Assembly: GCA_022605955.1 (NCBI GenBank)
Contig: JAKCOZ010000014.1
Location: 12,530,001-12,594,000 of the forward strand
Origin: Rallus limicola
Taxonomy: Eukaryota > Chordata > Aves > Gruiformes > Rallidae
DNA: 64,000 nt
Direction: 5' to 3'
Part shown: positions 50,601 through 57,165 of the stretch, piece after piece
How the letters are laid out: each line of letters begins with the position of its first letter
How positions within the stretch are numbered: position 1 is the first letter of the stretch
Made by a program: the position numbers and the translations under genes
Notes under the pieces: model-generated
Databases searched by the model: none
What the model was told of the DNA's origin: nothing
What the model saw: the letters and a program-made list of their open reading frames with translations, nothing else

Positions 50601-53600
50601 TACTGCTTCACACTGGGAGTCAACAAAATACATGGCAATAGAGAATATAAAACTTTAGGCTAAGTACTCATGCAAAATATTAACAAGTCATAGCAGAATT
50701 TCTTTGCAGTTTTGAAGAAAAGAACTTCACCAGTCCAGTAATGTTCTACTACACTTACTATTTCCAGACTTATCCCAGGCTTTAAAGTAGCTGGGACTTT
50801 ATGAAATGCCAGCCATGAGATTTTAATGAAGGGGGAGAAAAAAAAAGTAACCTTAGAAATCAAAAGTAATAAGGAGACATCCATTTGTCAGCTAAATGGG
50901 AGATGAAAAGACGACTTACCTGCTTGTGAGAAGCTTCTCGAACGTTGAGAATTTTACCCCTGAGTGGGAATACTCCGTATCTGTCTCTGCCAATAACACC
51001 TAAGCCAGACACAGCTAAAGACTTGGCAGAGTCCCCTTCTGTTAATATTAATGTGCAGTCCAAGGAATGTTTGCCACCTGCAGCCCAGGAAGAAGTAGAA
51101 GTAAGGTAAAAACCCCAGAAAACATAACTGTTAAACTGAAATAACGGCATTACAATTGCAACGGTCATGAATATTATTACTACTTTAAATAGGCTGAATT
51201 TTTAGGGATGGCCTTCCATACCACTAAAACTACACAACAAGTATCTTGTCCTTAGTGATGCACTGTAGATTGCAATGAACAAAAAGAGTGAAATAGACAA
51301 AATGGGATGCAATGGTGGTGCACCTTATGTGGTGGTCCCCACAGGGCTGCACAAAAAAAACCTATAAAGACAGATTGCTTCAGTACCTCTACCATTTCAC
51401 TGTTCTAGCTGCAAATTTCTTACACACATACATTATGCATATCTGAGTTACATACAGAAGTTATTTCCCACTCTGCACTTCCCCAGTCCACACAGTACAT
51501 TTTTAAAAGTAATGCATTAAATGACATTTTTGCTTTTTTAAAAAACTTTATTTTCCATTGATGAGGCCAGGCAACTGTAAGAAAAAAATTGCAGAACACT
51601 TACACTTATACATGCTCAGAAATTGCTTAAAAAGAAGAAAGAAATCTTTACTAAATGCAATTTTGATTCTACGAGACACACTGCATTTCAGTGTCTATGT
51701 GTTCAGTGTGCTCAAAACTGATATGACATGTATATTCTGTTTAATGCAACTGCAGTAGTTGAATAGATGTTTGGAACAATAAGCAGGTCAAAAAAAGGAA
51801 TCCACCCTTTTCCAAGAGTAGAAATGCTTATTAAGCAATGTTGTTACTTTATCAAGGGAAAATGGTAGTAAAGACTGCAAAAAACTTCTAACTGGTTGAG
51901 TCTCACCTACTATTAATAAAATAATCTTGAATATATTGGCATTTTATATAGGTGCTTTGATTTGCTTTCACCAGGTAGGTAAAAACAACCTTGCGCTTCC
52001 TATTACACAGAACTTATACTAAATTTTTTTGGTCTTCTGCATCAGATGTATAATAGGCTTCATATAATCTAAATTAGGCAGCTATTCACACTGTATCAAA
52101 AGGGGTCAATAGCTACCATGCTATCAGCAAGGTGGAATCCAAATACCAAGATCAAAACCAGTCTGCTGGTTTAGAACATATGAGAGATTTTCTTTTTTCC
52201 TAAATAAATGGCAGAAAACACATCTGAGTATCATCCACGTGCACTTTCTTCTGGAACAGATGTGATCATTAGCAATTAACTTTATGGAAACACAATACGC
52301 CAGGTTCATTCCTGAACACGGCTCTAAAGAACTTGAAAACATGAGCCAGAAGGTTCAAATAAGTCTTTTCTGTTTCACCAGATTTAATCATCTTGCTGCT
52401 CCCTTTCAATCTTATTCCTGGTTCTTTATTTCTTCTTTCATTTCTACCTTTTCTCCTCCAACAAGCCACAGAACTATGTATACCTCATAAAGATCTCAAG
52501 AAAGCAAGAATGAGCAGGTATAGGACTCATTCTTCTCATTGGGGGCCAAAACCTGCAGCAATTACATCATTACACAGATACATGTCTCTCCTATTCCTAA
52601 ATACTAATCTGCATTAATTCAGAAACTCAGCTATACCCAGCACTCAAGAAACCTGTGGATAATGGTCCTCAGCTACAAATTCACCCTTGAAGTAAAAAAT
52701 AAAATCTAAATATCACAGGAAGAATTAAAGGCAGAGGAGTCAGCAGCCAGACACTATTGTCTCCCAGCTGCACTGGACTACTTCAGTCCAACAACTGCTA
52801 TTAGAAACCAAAGCCAATCCTGTTCCCTCATCTGATTTGGGGGTGTTCATTAGAGTGCAATTCCTGGGACCCTTACAAATATTTATTTGTCCTGAAGCAT
52901 AACTACATCAAATGTGACTACTGTATTTTGCTGCCAGATTACAAATAACCTCTGTGAGACAGGTATGAAGCAATCTCTCTGGAAACACATCTTCATGCAC
53001 GACTAAAACCTTTTCTCCAGCTTATGAAGAGGTCTGAAACTCTTTTGTAACTATGTAACTCTTCACAGTATGCTTAGTGCACATTCATAGCCAACACTCA
53101 CAGAGGAAGAAGCTGAATTTGTGGAAGTTACCATTGCCTCTCACACAGAGAAAGAGCTTGTACAGCCCTTACTTCACCTGACCCTGAGAACTCCCAATCC
53201 CTTCTATTAAGACGCCACAGACAGCCAGACAGAAAGGCTGATAGTTCTACAGTGTTTTGTCTGTGTACTCATTGAAGAATCTCCACGGTACCCAGACGTC
53301 CTTATCCCCTTACGCTAAGAAACATCAAGCTTGCAGTCAGATGCAGTCAGCAACTGAAATTCAACTAAAGTTCTCAAGAGCAGAGCAACCAACACAGCCA
53401 CACTAGAAGTCACTTCTTCGTATTGTTTTCTGCCTTCCCCTCCTCAATGAAAGCAGCTTTTTACCGAGGTCATAGATCACCATTATAGCAGTAGCTTAGT
53501 TCTTGCACAAAAAGGACAAAATATTCCTACTGATTTTCAAGAGCAAACACGTATGGTACCTTCAGTCTTTAAAAAGAAAAGGCTAATAACTTTTGACTAA

Positions 53601-56600
53601 ATGTATTATTTGTGAACCTTCAATTTAAAACATCTCTGCCTTAACACTGCAGAAAATCAGGCCAAGTGTGAATATGACAACACACATTGTACTCAGAAGC
53701 TGAATGCTTCTCTGCCTTCCTGCGTGTCCACTCCAAATATACAATGCCTTTGACGTGAGAAGCCTAGTATGTTCCAGAACTTCAATAAACTAGTTCTTGG
53801 GTAAGCCTCCTTGGGAGGAGGCATTCAGTTACAGCTCCCTGCCTAAGAAGAGCTAGGCAGTAGAGAAACACCTCAGTAACAGGGATCCAAGCTGTACAAA
53901 AATTTAAGCATCAGTGTAGAACCCAAATGAATCCTGACATGCTTTCTTATCTTACTAGCCCCCCAGTTACAGGTTCTTTCTTCCCCTCACCCCCAGTGAA
54001 AAAAACTGAGTAAGAACTGATTTTGAAGCCTGGTTTCAAAAGCTGAGCTTTAAAAAACCCACCAAAATGAACTATCAAGAAAGTGTATTGAAAATTATTC
54101 ACTCTGTTATTTATGAGCACTAGGCTTGATAACCTCAACAATACAGCATTTCTCCAAGCACACAATCTGTTAAGGCATGAAAAATGGCAGGAACATGCAC
54201 CTGACTAAGGAATACAAATTCCATATGATATGATTATGGTATGATTGCGATATGATATAATAAGATAATCAACTTTTGAAGTAAAATATGAATCTAAATA
54301 ACTGGAAAACTAATAATACTGAAGAAAATTCAATTTTAAAATAATCAATAACCTGAGACAAAGGAATTGAAAAGAAAGGGAGGAAAATTAAACACAACTC
54401 ATCATCTCATCAAGTTGCCTTTGACTTGAACATTGGAGCTAAAACCAAAAAAGCCCCTTTTATCAGTGTTAGATGCTTTTACCTTCTTAACCCACCCACC
54501 TACTTCACTGCAATTTCTCTATCTTTGCTTAATGTAAGGATGTATTAAAAATCAACTAACATTAACACAGACTGGCAACATTCCAAGCTCTTTAGAAAAA
54601 CTCCCATCCCATTGCTGTTGGCACAAAGATGGCGAGCTGAGCCTGATTCCTATCTGTACTAGGTCACAAGCCAGCAGAGATTGCCAGTTTGCCCTATATT
54701 CCCAGACAGGAACCTAATGGCATTTAAACTCTCATGAAAACCTATTCGTTGAACATTCCCTCCAGTCTGGTACACTATGTGATATACTTCCTACAGCTTA
54801 TGACCCTATAAAGATTCTGATCTTTTTATACGAGCAAAGTCAAGAAGACTAGTCACCTCCAAACAGAACACTAGTACATTTAGCTGGAAAACACAATTAG
54901 ACAATACACACTCTTTCAATATGGAACGAGGCTGTCACTCTTCTTCAGCATTAATAATTCTCTACCCTAGAGAGGATGGTGTTCCTAATACCAAACTCAC
55001 CACCATGCTTCAATTCTCTCTCCAGAAACTTTAAAACACTAGAAAGATTTTTATTTAAAAATATACATAGGGATGAGGAATAAAGTCAGCTTTAAAATTA
55101 TTATGTCTGTGGAATATCTTTGAAACATTAAAGACATTAAAAACAAGTGCTCTTACCAGCATCATTAGCATCATCCAGTTTCGGAATGCCCTTTATTTTA
55201 CTGTGTTTCACCGATGAACATTTTTTGTTCAGCTGAGTTTGTGCCTTAAATTTGACCCAATTCAAAATACTCTCTATGATGCCACAGTTAGAGGCCTGTA
55301 AGTAACAGAGCAGAACTGTAAATGAGAAAAATAAAGCTTCACACAGCAGACTACTTAATCTCAGCTTTAATTCACTGACCTAACACTGTTTCTCCAAGCC
55401 CTATAAATTTAAAAAACTGCAGCATATAAAAGGCCAAGGAATTAACACATACCTTGCTGTTTAGCATTTTATGGACACAAAACACACCAAAACACAACAC
55501 TCACACAGCTTGTTTTCCATCCCTTCTCTAACTGGTGGAAGGAACTAAAAAGGACTAAGACCTAACAAGAAGTTTTCTCATGTTGTGTGGTTGATGTGCA
55601 GAGACATTTTAGGTACTAAGCACCTGCTCCCCAGACTTTGACAGCAAAAAGTAATATTATGGGTACCATATAACTTATGAACATTTAGTTTCTTTGGAAA
55701 TTACTGAAAACAGCTGAAAGACAGCCAAAAGCATTTAAGAATAAGGGTCTATATCAACCATTTGAGAAACCAAAAATCTTAAGAAACGTATCTGGAGCAA
55801 AAGTTACAGAGCATTGTCTAAACTAAAATAGATTTATATTTGGTTTCACATCAAAAAAGAATGTATGTGGAGCAAAATACTGTGAGCTTTGGCTTTTCAT
55901 TATACCCCACAAAACAGTACTCATTGGTTAAGAGATTCTGCTGCACATGTAACACTTCTGAAACATGAGAAACACTGTAAATCAAACCTACTGACAGAAC
56001 TACAACATATGTAACAAAATCTGAAGAACAAATACAAGATTGTGTTGTTATTTTTCCCTGTAAATGTCACCAGTAACACAGAATTAGAAGAATAAAAGAC
56101 TATACAATAACTTTAAACTTTGATGCCACAAGTATTAGCAATGGCACCATTCTCCTTACTACTGGAGTTCCACTTATGCTGTTGGCACTAAATAGGGTTT
56201 AGTAGAATGGGTTCTGGTAAGCTTTTACTTTTCCTTCCTTGTTTAAAAATGTAGTAAAGGAAAAACCTCTAAGATGTATTTCTGCTAATACATTAATCTA
56301 GAGTAGCAATTGTTAGCCTATCAACAGCCAAAATTTTTAAACTTCTTGCCTGAGAACAACGATCACTTTTTAGTACTACAGCCTTAATTTTGCATTTGTT
56401 TGATTACTGGAGGAATAAGTAAATGTGACATGTTCCCTCCCTCTCTTTATATTTCAGTGAAAGAGAATAAGACTGATATAAAATAACAAGGTAGACAATG
56501 CTCTCAACTTCAGAAAAATATTTTAACACAAAAAATTGTTCAAGGCCTATGTTTAGGTTTTAAGAGTCAAATTAATTTCACCAATGTAAATATCTCAATC

Positions 56601-57165
56601 TTCAACTAATGAGCTGATCAGGTGAAACACATTTTTAAATCCAGGGCAACTGCCAAAGCACAGCCATTGCTGCCATTATTAAGGCTAGAAAATGAACAGA
56701 ATTCTCTCCATTCCATTTTCATAGTCCACTAATGTGACTAGAGTACCACAGTGCACTAATTCATCTTCTGCTACATAACATACATGCACTAGATGCAGTA
56801 TATCAATCCTGCTTCAAAGAAAAAAAGAACTATGCTTTACTTACTGCTTTAAAAAATTTCTCAGATAGCTGGCACTTGGACCCAAAACTTTTAGGCTGCA
56901 ATGTCATGTTTTCCTTCGTCTGGGAATCAAATGATGGATTTTCAATCAAGCAATTAACAAAAACCCATATATGATTCTTCACCTGTTGAAAACACAGAAA
57001 CCAATTTACTCAACGAAACTACCACACTCATCTCTCTCAATATTTTTGCATAAAGTTACTTGCCTGAAATGGTTTCACTGAAACTCCAGCTTTATTCTTC
57101 TTTTTCACCACTTCTATCAGTTTGCCCACAACCTGATCCACCACGTAATCAACATGCCTACCACC
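20490..57165 (-). CDS. TOP2B: DNA topoisomerase II beta, C-terminal 1279 residues (28 exons, partial gene)
   Basis: ATP-driven nuclear enzyme that passes one DNA duplex through a transient double-strand break in another, relieving torsion at promoters and long genes. Twenty-eight exons join with all phases consistent (3840 nt including stop). I number them 9-36, assuming a human-like 36-exon gene of about 1626 residues. In order: the transducer with the ATP-sensing DSQTKENM loop; TOPRIM with the EGDSA glutamate, PLRGKILN and the DxDxD triad split across exons 13/14; the winged helix with catalytic Tyr in SPRY (codon 39327-39329); the DNA-bending Ile of EGIGTGW; the tower and coiled-coil gate; then a charged C-terminal domain. 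Beta rather than alpha is shown by Gln in GEQALMM and Ala in KDAASPRY (TOP2A has Met and Ser), plus the C-terminus [17 protein letters not shown]. The N-terminal exons lie beyond 64000. Confidence 0.97.
20858..20952 (-). CDS. TOP2B: TOP2B exon 35 (C-terminal domain)
   Basis: 95 nt reading [20 protein letters not shown] to KPKSTPSK, with acceptor CACCTAG and donor GTCAGTG. The AKKRK cluster is a likely nuclear-localisation element. Confidence 0.95.
20953..21830 (-). other. TOP2B: TOP2B intron 34 (35/34 gap)
   Basis: Contains an A11/G10 homopolymer junction at 21540-21560. Nothing else recognised. Confidence 0.85.
21540..21560. repeat. A11-G10 homopolymer junction
   Basis: Eleven A followed by ten G. 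Prone to length variation and sequencing error. Confidence 0.85.
21831..21947 (-). CDS. TOP2B: TOP2B exon 34 (C-terminal domain)
   Basis: 117 nt with [12 protein letters not shown] followed by [22 protein letters not shown]. Acceptor CTAACAG, donor GTGAGTG. The SDSDSE block is a typical acidic phospho-target stretch of this family. Confidence 0.95.
22531..22580 (-). mobile_element. Faint CR1 3'-tail remnant
   Basis: TAGAATCACAGAGTCATTTC, then ACCTGTAAGAT, resembles the antisense CR1 tail. Similarity ends quickly. Confidence 0.35.
25208..25223. repeat. Poly-C run (C16)
   Basis: Sixteen C after TTTTCCT, forming G16 in the TOP2B pre-mRNA. Confidence 0.9.
25872..26468 (+). mobile_element. Solo LTR of an avian endogenous retrovirus
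   Basis: About 600 bp with the layout of a common avian LTR: a start region TTTGGCTGGGGTAG, a U3 with GGACAGCTGACCC and ATTCCATACCATATGA, a TATAAA box at 26149-26154, an R/U5 with GTCTTCCCAAGTAACC, and an end GAGGTTAAACCATGACA. No internal retroviral genes flank it, so it is a solo LTR. It lies in the TOP2B intron between exons 34 and 33, antisense to the gene. Exact ends and target-site duplication are not resolved. The family call comes from recall, not a database search. Confidence 0.8.
26149..26154 (+). promoter_or_regulatory. TATA box within the solo LTR
   Basis: TATAAA in a conserved LTR context (CAACATATAAAGCTGAGG). Transcription from it would run antisense to TOP2B. Activity unknown. 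Confidence 0.45.
26868..26978 (-). CDS. TOP2B: TOP2B exon 33 (C-terminal domain)
   Basis: 111 nt, [20 protein letters not shown] to KTVAAKK, completing Gly in the next exon. Acceptor GATTCTAG, donor GTATGTA. Confidence 0.94.
26979..27283 (-). other. TOP2B: TOP2B intron 32 (305 bp)
   Basis: AT-rich; nothing recognised. Confidence 0.85.
27284..27363 (-). CDS. TOP2B: TOP2B exon 32 (C-terminal domain)
   Basis: 80 nt, [18 protein letters not shown] to SYSQKTDD. Acceptor GAAGTAG, donor GTGAG. The phase links to KPSPE upstream and DTTKLD downstream. Confidence 0.94.
27364..27871 (-). other. TOP2B: TOP2B intron 31 (508 bp)
   Basis: AT-rich; nothing recognised. Confidence 0.85.
27872..28079 (-). 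CDS. TOP2B: TOP2B exon 31 with Asp/Asn repeat tract
   Basis: 208 nt starting [15 protein letters not shown], then an Asp-rich and Asn-rich run (27999-28046) encoded by near-perfect GAT/GAC and AAT triplets, then DEFVPSD and AKSKPSPE. Acceptor TTTTTTAG, donor GTAAGTA. Confidence 0.95.
27999..28046 (-). repeat. TOP2B: In-frame Asp/Asn triplet repeat in TOP2B exon 31
   Basis: ATC/GTC and ATT triplets on + encode runs of Asp and four Asn on -. Triplet-based, so length changes would keep the frame. Confidence 0.8.
28080..28935 (-). other. TOP2B: TOP2B intron 30 (856 bp)
   Basis: Contains two short tandem duplications: TTTAAGGAATAAAAA-type units at about 28328-28363, and ATTTTCTGGAAA units at about 28442-28470. 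Otherwise nothing. Confidence 0.8.
28936..29094 (-). CDS. TOP2B: TOP2B exon 30 (C-terminal domain, basic cluster)
   Basis: 159 nt with [39 protein letters not shown] and [12 protein letters not shown]. The acceptor is GTGTCAG and the donor [20 protein letters not shown] is a hallmark of vertebrate TOP2 tails and a probable bipartite nuclear-localisation region. Confidence 0.96.
29095..30285 (-). other. TOP2B: TOP2B intron 29 (1.2 kb)
   Basis: AT-rich unique sequence, nothing recognised. Confidence 0.85.
30286..30430 (-). CDS. TOP2B: TOP2B exon 29 (C-terminal domain)
   Basis: 145 nt, [18 protein letters not shown], a Gly/Ser/Thr-rich middle, then [12 protein letters not shown]. Acceptor TTTTTAG, donor GTAAGA. 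This is one of the more divergent exons compared with human. Confidence 0.94.
30431..30779 (-). other. TOP2B: TOP2B intron 28 (349 bp)
   Basis: AT-rich with a poly-A run near 30711-30722; nothing else. Confidence 0.85.
30780..30977 (-). CDS. TOP2B: TOP2B exon 28
   Basis: 198 nt (66 codons), [18 protein letters not shown] through [20 protein letters not shown] to a run of lysines (RKLLKKKK). Acceptor TTGATAG, donor GTAAATC. Confidence 0.96.
30978..32010 (-). other. TOP2B: TOP2B intron 27 (1.0 kb)
   Basis: Unique AT-rich sequence, nothing recognised. Confidence 0.85.
32011..32094 (-). CDS. TOP2B: TOP2B exon 27
   Basis: 84 nt, [19 protein letters not shown] to AAFVEELE. Acceptor CGTTTTAG, donor [18 protein letters not shown] is shared by TOP2A and TOP2B and marks the end of the catalytic core. 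Confidence 0.96.
32234..32389 (-). CDS. TOP2B: TOP2B exon 26
   Basis: 156 nt, an acidic [13 protein letters not shown] stretch, then [20 protein letters not shown] and IKQRDSK. Acceptor CTTTAG, donor GTTGGT. Confidence 0.96.
32390..33497 (-). other. TOP2B: TOP2B intron 25 (1.1 kb)
   Basis: Unique AT-rich sequence, nothing recognised. Confidence 0.85.
33498..33589 (-). CDS. TOP2B: TOP2B exon 25
   Basis: 92 nt, [20 protein letters not shown] to AWKEAQEK. Acceptor TCTTATAG, donor GTAAT. The [17 protein letters not shown] segment is strongly conserved in the family. Confidence 0.96.
33706..33718. repeat. Poly-C run (C13) in a 161-bp TOP2B intron
   Basis: Thirteen C between exons 24 and 25, about 35 bp from the exon 24 donor; G13 in the pre-mRNA. 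Confidence 0.85.
33751..33946 (-). CDS. TOP2B: TOP2B exon 24 (coiled-coil gate)
   Basis: 196 nt, [19 protein letters not shown] through [20 protein letters not shown] to IQGKITI. It encodes part of the C-gate coiled coil. Acceptor TTTTATAG, donor GTGAGT. Confidence 0.97.
33947..35590 (-). other. TOP2B: TOP2B intron 23 (1.6 kb)
   Basis: Possible eroded CR1 tail at 34286-34335; otherwise nothing recognised. Confidence 0.85.
34286..34335 (-). mobile_element. Faint CR1 3'-tail remnant
   Basis: TTGGAAAGGATCTTTAATAA, then TCTTTCAGTTCAACT, resembles the antisense CR1 3' end. It may continue to about 34460 in a form too degraded to call. Confidence 0.35.
35591..35791 (-). CDS. TOP2B: TOP2B exon 23
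   Basis: 201 nt (67 codons), [39 protein letters not shown], then [15 protein letters not shown]. Acceptor TTTTTTACAG, donor GTAACT. Confidence 0.97.
35792..36233 (-). other. TOP2B: TOP2B intron 22 (442 bp)
   Basis: Nothing recognised. Confidence 0.85.
36234..36368 (-). CDS. TOP2B: TOP2B exon 22 (tower)
   Basis: 135 nt, [38 protein letters not shown]. Acceptor AATTTCAG, donor GTAAGT. Part of the tower domain. Confidence 0.97.
36369..37806 (-). other. TOP2B: TOP2B intron 21 (1.4 kb)
   Basis: A T/G-rich stretch of TTTG-like units at 36610-36665; nothing else recognised. Confidence 0.85.
37807..38038 (-). CDS. TOP2B: TOP2B exon 21 (winged helix/tower, DNA-intercalating Ile)
   Basis: 232 nt, [39 protein letters not shown], then [16 protein letters not shown]. 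The Ile in EGIGTGW is the residue that wedges into and bends the bound DNA in type IIA enzymes. Acceptor CCTAAAG, donor GTAAAA. Confidence 0.97.
38039..39309 (-). other. TOP2B: TOP2B intron 20 (1.3 kb)
   Basis: Unique AT-rich sequence. A GTGAGC donor-like site near 38475-38500 has no matching TOP2 coding content. Confidence 0.85.
39310..39458 (-). CDS. TOP2B: TOP2B exon 20 with the catalytic tyrosine
   Basis: 149 nt, [38 protein letters not shown], then SPRYIFTML. The DNA-cleaving Tyr codon is 39327-39329, next to its conserved Arg. The first codon (39456-39458) is Gln and the residue four before Tyr is Ala, the two positions that distinguish beta from alpha around the drug pocket. Acceptor TTCTTGCAG, donor GTAAAC. 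Confidence 0.98.
39459..40881 (-). other. TOP2B: TOP2B intron 19 (1.4 kb)
   Basis: Holds the open-frame CR1 copy at 39616-40213, which ends about 160 bp from exon 20. The rest is AT-rich unique sequence. Confidence 0.88.
39616..40213 (-). mobile_element. CR1 LINE 3' fragment with a long open frame
   Basis: Antisense tail (AATCACAGAATCACAGAATT) then CR1 ORF2 C-terminus. On the - strand a frame stays open from about 40213 down to 39704, reading [38 protein letters not shown] and on to VVLRDMV. Some 168 CR1 codons without a stop suggest a fairly recent insertion. The RT catalytic part is missing (5' truncation). It lies in the intron just upstream, in transcription order, of the TOP2B catalytic-Tyr exon, in the same orientation as the gene. 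Confidence 0.95.
40882..41003 (-). CDS. TOP2B: TOP2B exon 19 (winged helix)
   Basis: 122 nt, [39 protein letters not shown]. Acceptor TTAACAG, donor GTGAGT. KPGQRK and YHHGE are near-universal in eukaryotic TOP2. Confidence 0.97.
41990..42180. repeat. AT-rich low-complexity block
   Basis: Degenerate ATAC/ATAT repeats (ACATAATATGTAAA-like units) directly beside the CR1 end at 42196. Confidence 0.7.
42196..42322 (+). mobile_element. CR1 LINE 3' end (short, sense)
   Basis: CAGGTTGGATGGGGCCCTGG, CTGCCTGTGGCAGGGG and CCATTCTATGATATATG form a strongly 5'-truncated CR1 3' end, similar to the end of the copy at 14702-15078. Confidence 0.9.
43445..43559 (-). CDS. TOP2B: TOP2B exon 18
   Basis: 115 nt, [20 protein letters not shown] and [18 protein letters not shown]. 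Acceptor TTTTTTTCAG, donor GTAAGC. Confidence 0.97.
43652..43744 (-). CDS. TOP2B: TOP2B exon 17
   Basis: 93 nt, [20 protein letters not shown] and [11 protein letters not shown]. Acceptor CTTTTCAG, donor GTGAGT. Confidence 0.97.
44122..44442 (+). mobile_element. CR1 LINE 3' fragment (sense)
   Basis: The stretch runs from GGTTGCAGGGGGAATTGG to a clean (ATTCTGTG)3 tail. By eye it is about 90 percent identical to the reverse complement of 45069-45380. Its frame is open for 74 codons ([19 protein letters not shown] onward). Confidence 0.95.
44603..45068 (-). mobile_element. ERV LTR, 3' portion (interrupted)
   Basis: Read on the - strand, the stretch has the 3' half of an avian ERV-type LTR: CACGGGCTGCAGGTCCTG, TCTTAAATATGTTATAACAG, GGCTTAGCCTTGGTCAG, GGGAGAAGCTTCTAGCAGC and AACACCACA at its end. 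Its 5' half lies on the far side of an inserted CR1. The assignment relies on recalled avian LTR structure. Confidence 0.7.
45069..46066 (-). mobile_element. CR1 LINE fragment with reverse-transcriptase core, inserted in an LTR
   Basis: About 1 kb. On the - strand 45703-46050 reads [20 protein letters not shown] and [10 protein letters not shown] (RT palm with YADD), then an apparent 1-nt frameshift near 45750, then 45386-45748 with [35 protein letters not shown] and [18 protein letters not shown]. Further in-frame disruption follows near 45380, before the 3' end and tail. Same subfamily as 8884-9378. It is the longest CR1 in the window and is coding-dead. Confidence 0.95.
46067..46527 (-). 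mobile_element. ERV LTR, 5' portion (interrupted)
   Basis: Read on the - strand, it starts TGTGGTGGTTTGACCCTGGC, followed by CCAGGTGCCCACCAAGG, CAGCTGGACAGGGGAG, AGTCGAGATAAGGACAGGGA and CAACTTTATTCGTGA, the 5' part of the same avian LTR as 44603-45068. A 5-bp CTCTT occurs at 46528-46532 and at 44595-44599 (3 bp off the presumed 3' end), which may be a target-site duplication. Confidence 0.7.
48689..48798 (-). CDS. TOP2B: TOP2B exon 16
   Basis: 110 nt, [20 protein letters not shown] and [16 protein letters not shown]. Acceptor CTGGACAG, donor GTAAGA. KGLGTS, split by the exon junction, is a conserved core motif. Confidence 0.97.
48999..49104 (-). CDS. TOP2B: TOP2B exon 15
   Basis: 106 nt, [20 protein letters not shown] and [11 protein letters not shown]. 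Acceptor TTTTTCAAG; donor GTTTGT, a weaker GT site. Confidence 0.97.
49186..49296 (-). CDS. TOP2B: TOP2B exon 14 (TOPRIM, metal-binding Asp)
   Basis: 111 nt, [20 protein letters not shown] and [16 protein letters not shown]. The first and third residues are the last two Asp of the Mg-binding DxDxD triad. Acceptor CTGATTTAG, donor GTATGG. Confidence 0.97.
49297..50106 (-). other. TOP2B: TOP2B intron 13 (810 bp)
   Basis: Nothing recognised. Confidence 0.85.
50107..50232 (-). CDS. TOP2B: TOP2B exon 13 (TOPRIM)
   Basis: 126 nt, [37 protein letters not shown]. The Asp in MTDQ is the first of the DxDxD triad. Acceptor TTAAAACAG, donor GTTAGT. Confidence 0.97.
50233..50919 (-). other. TOP2B: TOP2B intron 12 (687 bp)
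   Basis: Contains a chance 119-codon + strand frame (50299-50658) of no recognisable family. Nothing else. Confidence 0.8.
50920..51077 (-). CDS. TOP2B: TOP2B exon 12 (TOPRIM, catalytic Glu)
   Basis: 158 nt, [40 protein letters not shown] and [16 protein letters not shown] holds the TOPRIM glutamate. Acceptor GGGCTGCAG, donor GTAAGTC. Confidence 0.97.
51078..55156 (-). other. TOP2B: TOP2B intron 11 (4.1 kb)
   Basis: Unique AT-rich sequence with a short ATGAT-type run at 54225-54265. I find no CR1 or LTR here, unusual for its length in this window. Confidence 0.8.
55157..55295 (-). CDS. TOP2B: TOP2B exon 11
   Basis: 139 nt, [44 protein letters not shown]. It bridges the transducer and the TOPRIM fold. 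Acceptor ACTTACAG, donor GTAAGA. Confidence 0.97.
55296..56844 (-). other. TOP2B: TOP2B intron 10 (1.5 kb)
   Basis: Unique AT-rich sequence, nothing recognised. Confidence 0.85.
56845..56982 (-). CDS. TOP2B: TOP2B exon 10 (transducer, ATP-sensing loop)
   Basis: 138 nt, [46 protein letters not shown]. The QTK loop lysine contacts the ATP gamma-phosphate in this family. Acceptor TTCAACAG, donor GTAAGT. Confidence 0.97.
56983..57063 (-). other. TOP2B: GC-AG intron of TOP2B (81 bp)
   Basis: The donor reads CAG followed by GCAAGT and the acceptor ends CAACAG. Apart from the T-to-C at position +2, the donor matches the consensus fully, as GC-AG introns usually do. Confidence 0.9.
57064..57165 (-). 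CDS. TOP2B: TOP2B exon 9 (transducer), first exon visible in the window
   Basis: 102 nt (34 codons), [34 protein letters not shown]. Acceptor CCTTAAG. The donor after CAG is GCAAGT rather than GTAAGT, giving a GC-AG intron; the protein reads KPFQ-VKNHIW across it, as in the family. Confidence 0.96.

Noticed and set aside
50299..50658. 119-codon + strand frame in a TOP2B intron
   Set aside because: Antisense to TOP2B, no family, no start context or splice evidence.
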